NCBI GenBank assembly: GCA_029721435.1
Contig: CM056584.1
Span: 14,283,739-14,347,738, forward strand
DNA: 64,000 bases
Direction of reading: 5' to 3'
DNA from: Gymnothorax reevesii
Lineage: Eukaryota > Chordata > Actinopteri > Anguilliformes > Muraenidae
Every line of letters begins with the position of its first letter. Position 1 is the stretch's first letter. The position numbers and the translations under genes are program-made. Below the pieces are notes generated by a model. The model ran no database searches. It saw nothing but the letters and a program-made list of their open reading frames with translations, and had not been told where the DNA came from. Positions 59,203 to 64,000 of this stretch are shown piece by piece.

Positions 59203-59421
59203 GTGGAAGTTGCTCCTGGAACTGTAGTCCCACTTGGTTCAGTTTATTCAGAATCAATTTGCCAAACTGGGCAGACTTTTGAAATTTTCATCAAGTCACT
59301 GCAGCTGAGAGTATCTTGCCTTGATGAGGATGATGTAGGTGATGGGGTGTCAATAACACACAGAATATCTACCTCAGGTAGCCAACAAATGTCATTCCGT
59401 GTTGGCCAGTGTTTCGATTGA
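59203..59421 (+). other. Unrecognised coding-like fragment inside the nest
   Basis: A 72-codon frame with 'EVAPGTVVPLGSVYSESICQ', 'SCLDEDDVGDGVSITHRI' and 'STSGSQQMSFRVGQCFD'. It is not simple-sequence derived and looks like a degraded protein-coding piece. I do not recognise the family. Given its position between the arms of the outer element it may be a remnant of that element's own gene. Confidence 0.35.
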
Positions 59422-60165
59422 TTTGTCTCCTAATACAAACAAACTGTAAACAAGATTTATTGAAGGAAGGCATCCTGAATAAAATGAAGATATTCATGCA
59501 TTTACATTTTTAATGCTCTCAGTTGTTTACAAATACTAAAAATTGAGAGTTGAAGTTCCTTTGTCTAAAATAAGTCTAATATAAGTATGACAACTACTTT
59601 TCTTCAGATCTTTATTTTATCTTCAGAAAATGAACATTACATCTGAAAAACAACTTGCAAACATCAATTACAATAAAGAAACACAATTATTCGTGTAACA
59701 TAAATCATACCACTCTATTCTTAAGCATGCCGTGATGACTAATTGAAGCACCTATTACTAAAACCCCATAAGTCACACTTTTGGTGAAATTGAGTTAAGA
59801 CCGTTGCCTTATCACATATGACAAGGGGCATCTTTGGGGTACTAAAAAACCACAAGTCATGTTCCAAGTTCTGCGTTATTGGCAGTTAAAGGTATCGCAT
59901 ATCAAACACTAGACCCACTTATGTACTAATTAAAGTGTTAATAATAAACAAGTTTTTGTCACAGTGCAGGGTTTTTGTTTATTTTATTGTAAATGGAAAC
60001 ATTTTGTTTCAGGGTTGTCACGTAATGTAAGGCCAATAACCCTAAATACGGGGTTAAAACCCCACAAGTCCAACCATATGTGCTTAGAACCCCAGAAGTC
60101 CTAATTTTTTTTTTGTCCATTATTCCTTTTGAGGAATAGAATATATAATCAAGTAGGGTTCTCTG

Positions 60166-60883
60166 AATCCAGTGGTAGATCATCTTAACACTGCATCTAA
60201 TTGAAAAAGTCGACTGCATGCGTGATCTTGGGATTGTGGTGTCATCAAATTTATCATGGGATGCACATGCTAATGTCTTGGTCAGTAAAGCAAATCGCAT
60301 GCTTGGATTAATTCAAAGAACTTGTGGTCATACGTGTTCAGTTCAAACAAAACGAAAACTGTATATTTCGCTTATAAGACCACTTTTAGAATACTCCACC
60401 CAATCTTGGGCCGTATCATCAAAAAAATCTCTCCTTCATATTGAAGGTGTGCAAAGGAGAGCCACTAAGTACATTCTTGGTTATAATGATTGTGTTGATA
60501 GCAATTATAAAGCCCGACTAATGAAGCTTGATCTTTTACCGCTGGGCTACAGACGTGACATATTTGATTGTGTATTCTTGTGCAAATGCTTGAAGGGGGA
60601 ATATGACATTAACTGCAACCATTTTGTTTCATTTCAAAATGAGGATACATTTTTAATGAAAATTCCAAAATTTAGGACTGAAACTTTTCGCCATTCATAT
60701 TTTAACAGATTATTTTATTTGTGGAATGCCAGTCACCTCTATCAAATTTCTGATACTACAGCTGCTTTTAAATCGAAGCTATTTCATTTTTATACAGAAA
60801 AGTTCAACAACTATTTTTCTTCTGATGATTCATGTACATGGGTTGGCAAATGTCATTGTTCACGTTGTCGTCTGTCCCTCTGA
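60166..60883 (+). pseudogene. LINE RT C-terminal fragment inside TA element
   Basis: An open frame of 221 codons from ATG 60218, with in-frame sequence upstream to about 60166. It shows 'MRDLGIVVSSNLSWDAH', 'MLGLIQRTCGHTC', 'SLIRPLLEYSTQSWAVSSKK', 'IEGVQRRATKYILGYN' and a Cys/His-rich end CTWVGKCHCSRCR. These are the region after the RT palm in I/Jockey/CR1-like LINEs (LLEY..W and QRRATK blocks). The catalytic palm is missing, so it is a 5'-truncated copy. The ORF itself is intact to its stop at 60883, suggesting it is not very old. Confidence 0.8.
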
Positions 60884-60929
60884 TGTTACTTACACTTGCT
60901 GATAAACTGTCTTATTTTATTATGTATAT

Positions 60930-60932
60930 ATG

Positions 60933-60966
<34 letters not shown>
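60930..60966. repeat. Poly-T tract
   Basis: A run of T residues of about 35 bp follows the LINE fragment by about 45 bp; a short ORF starting there is an artefact. Confidence 0.9.
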
Positions 60967-61474
60967 CCCCTTCCTTCTCATTGTTCAATTGTCTGTACAT
61001 GTTGTGGGATGATTGCCTCACAATAGGTGCCTTGCCACCTGTGCGATCATTTCCTGACTTCTGTCAAAGCTTAATAAATATCATACTGAAGCACTGTCTG
61101 CACTTTTTCATGAATTAAAATGTTTTCCTTGATTTTCTCAAAACTATCAAATCGTGACTTGTGGGGTTTTAGTAATCAGTGCTTCAATTATACGGGACCC
61201 CCACTTCCTATTCCAGGGAGTCCCAGCGCATCGCTAATTGCACAATAATTCTCAGAAAATGGCGGGACACGTAAATTTTAATTTTGAATTACTCCAGAAC
61301 TAAAAATAACCTGTTTCTAAGTTTTTGAAAGTAAATAAAAATAAGAATAGGGCAAGTGGGGCATGAATGTGGCGGCCGGTCATAGGACGGGCCCCGCAAT
61401 GGAATGCCTAAATTGTTTGTAATGCACTACACGTCTAGTCATTAAAAAGATACCTCAACAGGGTACAAGTTGGC

Positions 61475-61497
61475 GTTTAAAAAAAAAAAAAAAAAAG
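61475..61497. repeat. Poly-A tract in the right arm of the nest
   Basis: A run of A residues lies between 'ggcgttt' and 'gtcaaggtcacgtgg'. The left arm has a shorter T-rich run at the matching place (about 58950). Confidence 0.85.
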
Positions 61498-61872
61498 TCA
61501 AGGTCACGTGGCCCTCAAGGTCAATTTTGAGGTCAAAATATAGGTCAATAATTCATCACACCCAGAGTAATCAGAATGCATTTAGAAATCGCAGATTTGG
61601 AATGCTTGTTTGATTCCCTTTCCAACAATACCTTGTTTGTCAAAATCGGTAAAGTAGTTATGGAAATATGGCCATTTGACTTTTGGCAGCCACGGCCATT
61701 TTCGGCGAAATATCAAGGAAAAAGAAAAGGCCGTAACTTTAAACTGGAAGGTCTGATCAAGCTGAAATTTGAGCTTTGCAGGTTTTGGATCACAACCAAT
61801 TCACACACTAATTTTGTGCAAAATTAGAGATGGTGAGGTTTAGCTCATTTGGTGATTTGACATGGAATGACC

Positions 61873-64000
61873 CTCATGATGAATATTTATCTTTTCATTA
61901 TAAAACAAACTCGGCATTACTGGTAGAGTCATTTTTGTGGATTTTATTACCATCTTTTTCATAACTTTTTAATGGTTGATTCTTTTACCTTGACAAATTT
62001 TAAAAATGGCTACTTTAAACCTCTGGAAACTTCCAGTAACTCTCATTAGATGGCTAAATGCAAGATATATGTTCTTAAAGTAGGGATTCAAAGAAGATAT
62101 GTACCTATAAAAGTGGTTCGTTATGGCAATTTTATGATATGTTGAAGGTATTCACTCATATAACAAGAGAAAAAAAACTGGCAGTTGCTACGTGTACAGC
62201 AGTTTTTCAAGGCATTTCAATGTGGACTACCATTGTCAAAGAGGGTTGAACCAGATGAGCTAGACCCTAAATGAGGTGTCTTTCTACTAATTCTGGCATT
62301 ACCAAATAAATTGTATGAGAACGTTTGATGACGTTTATGAGGCGTTTTGGACTTGATATCCAGGATGGCTGTTGTCAGTGATTTGAAAAATCAGATTTGC
62401 ATAGCCAACGATGAAAACTTTTAGAAGTGTTCCTTGATATGTGAATCAATATTCGTAGACCTTGTTCAATTTCATTTTTTCCATAATTATCAAGATTTAT
62501 CACATAACTGCAGTACTTTTTTCATAGTCCTGTCGATGACATATTTTTTGATATGGGTAATGTCACTTTTGCGAAAAATTAAGTGGCTGAGAGCCAAAAT
62601 ATGTGATTGTGCTGCATGTGGTTTCTGTGATACAGCCATTTTCTCATCGTTCTAAATTTAGTCACTGGAAAAAAGCATACTTATCTTGTAAAATCGGCGC
62701 AAAATGTCCAAAAATAACCTACTAAAGTGAAGTATTTTTTTCTTAATTTTCAGTCCACTCAGGCCCATGCCTATACCTGTATATTCCCCAGAAATACAGG
62801 TTGCTCTGAACTAGGCTACTATCCAGCCAAACCCAGAAAAAAAATCATTGATTTTCACCTGGTTTGGCCTCATATTTCAGAGAAACTTTCATTTATATGG
62901 AATACATACGCATAAGTTGCATGTACGGACTTTCACATCAGTATGTTATTTTAGGACATTTTTACCTTTTTTCAGAAAAAAGAACAGTAGTCCTTTAAGG
63001 CCAAGGACTAAATTTAGTACATTAAGGGAAACACATTTTTCAGCCCTGCAGTTCAACCAATTTCAAAAATATTTTTTTCCAGATTTGTGCTTAAGCAAGA
63101 ACATGTGCACAACAGGAAATTTTCAGAAATTCTATTTTAGGCACAAAAGGCTTAACAGGTAGTGGCTGTGGGATATGAATTGGATTATTGTCCAAAGGGG
63201 GGGAACAAAATAAATGCTCGAGGACAAAAAAAAGACAAAACCAAGAGAAATCCTTTTATTGCGCAAAAAAATTTTAAATCCTTTATTAACATGGACTAAT
63301 GGCACCTGTAAGCAGCCATGGTTTTAGGAGGATATACAAGCAGACTGTGGCTGCCAGAACTAAATGACATAAAACATAGCCATTGAAAATATGTGGATAT
63401 ACCTGGTGTACTGACGAGTCTGCTATTGGTTAAGCAAGTATAGGCAGTGATTTATCACATATGGATACTATATGTGCAAAGTCCATAATTTTCTTTCATA
63501 TGGTTTGAAATGTCTGCAAGACATTGCAAATCATTGAGATCATGTATTGTTCACAAAGATACAAACGTGAAATCCATGTTGTCTCATCCACGGCAAAAAA
63601 CGACTCACAACTTTCAAAATAGATTGATACTCTAAACATACGACTACTAACAGATGGTAAACTTTTTAAATGAGAAAAATACACACAGGATCAAATTACA
63701 CCTACTCGTTGTTTACCTATTTTAACAACGGAACAAAAAACATCAAATGCCTCCTAATATCGAAAATGCTGAGCAACTTGAGTTAGGAAGGCACATCAGG
63801 ATGCTCTCGAAGAAATAAGACTCAAGAATCTTGTTAAGATGTTCACAGTGTGTATAAATTGCGTACCTGCCGAATGAGGACTGTTCACTCGGGTGGTAAA
63901 TCTGTATGCTACTCGTTCCCTCCCTTTCACACACTTTTTTTTTTTTTTTTTGGAGGATGAAAAGTTAGTTTTTGCCCCAATTAAACATGTTCAAGCAAAT
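61873..64000. other. No gene seen
   Basis: AT-rich sequence with several short unsupported ORFs and T/A runs (for example 63938-63951). No recognised exon, repeat or RNA gene up to the window end. Confidence 0.45.

Larger units (their letters stand above)
59742..61188. mobile_element. TA-flanked inverted-repeat element, 1447 bp, with nested RT
   Basis: TA at 59740-59741 and 61189-61190 flanks ends beginning ATTGAAGCACCTATTACTAA (left) and ATTGAAGCACTGATTACTAA (right, reverse complement), with matching arms of about 40 bp. The motif AAAACCCCACAAGTC or a variant occurs at about 59760, 59845, 60056 and 60087 and once inverted at about 61152. The interior contains a LINE reverse-transcriptase fragment instead of a transposase. 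Confidence 0.7.
57925..61872. mobile_element. Outer element with inverted arms, about 3.9 kb (nest)
   Basis: The left arm starts GGTCATTCCATGTCAAATCA and the right arm ends in its reverse complement (...TGATTTGACATGGAATGACC). The match continues inward through 'ggccatatctccaaaactac' (left) and its counterpart in the right arm, 'actctgggtgtgatgaa', 'tgacctatattttgacctca' and 'ataccctgatgaggtat', giving arms of about 0.5 kb once the 637-bp insertion is discounted. Flanks ttcat and ctcat (4 of 5 identical) are a weak target duplication. It contains two further insertions. Two independent copies in inverted orientation remain possible. Confidence 0.7.

Noticed and set aside
1..64000. CRISPR array, operon or phage-like system
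   Set aside because: The direct repeats seen are microsatellites or transposon arms, not regularly spaced repeat-spacer units, and the gene structure is eukaryotic.

Overview
The window reads as vertebrate nuclear DNA from a ray-finned fish, most likely a teleost. Three things support this: split exons with GT/AG junctions, tRNA-derived SINEs with fish-type bodies, and many fish-type Tc1/mariner, hAT-like, L2/RTE-like and Ty3/gypsy relics. Species cannot be fixed from the sequence alone. There are no bacterial-style operons, no CRISPR array and no convincing free-standing tRNA or rRNA gene.

One cellular gene is supported: a complete seven-exon L-threonine aldolase gene (tha1) on the + strand. 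Coding exons run from 26610 to 44211 and join to 1257 nt (418 codons plus stop), with every junction GT/AG and in phase. The product has a probable mitochondrial presequence and the PLP-binding and catalytic residues expected of the family. Intron 5 is about 11.2 kb and, like the other introns, carries inserted repeats. From general knowledge, the human counterpart (THA1P) is a pseudogene, so an intact copy is typical of fish rather than mammals.

The left flank (1-26.5 kb) is repeat-dominated. It holds a tandem repeat carrying nuclear-receptor-like half sites (0.87-1.19 kb), long CT, CA and GT microsatellites (3.4-4.3 kb), a SINE fragment (6.1 kb) and a degenerate APE-type LINE on the minus strand (6.34-8.81 kb). 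These are followed by a gutted Ty3/gypsy element (8.90-13.12 kb) with a 592-bp hAT-like MITE inserted in it, an L2/CR1-like LINE relic (14.1-15.5 kb), an 841-bp foldback element (17.4-18.2 kb), a deleted Tc1-like element (20.6-21.2 kb) and a Tc1-type transposase fragment (24.9-25.3 kb).

The right flank (44.2-64 kb) has a 1.45-kb TTAA-flanked inverted-repeat element, a 251-bp MITE, a degenerate but near full-length Tc1-like element (50.7-52.1 kb), an L1/Tx1-like ORF2 tail (55.0-55.5 kb) and a possible conserved noncoding block (56.1-56.4 kb). It ends in a layered transposon nest (57.9-61.9 kb), where an outer element with roughly 0.5-kb inverted arms contains an LTR-like insertion and a TA-flanked element that itself carries a reverse-transcriptase fragment.

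I did not find a clearly new multi-gene system. The most useful leads are the nested element at 57.9-61.9 kb, the inverted SINE pair flanking tha1 exon 6, the strong palindrome in tha1 intron 5, and repeat-borne clusters of nuclear-receptor-like motifs. All family assignments come from reading motifs by eye; none was checked against a database.
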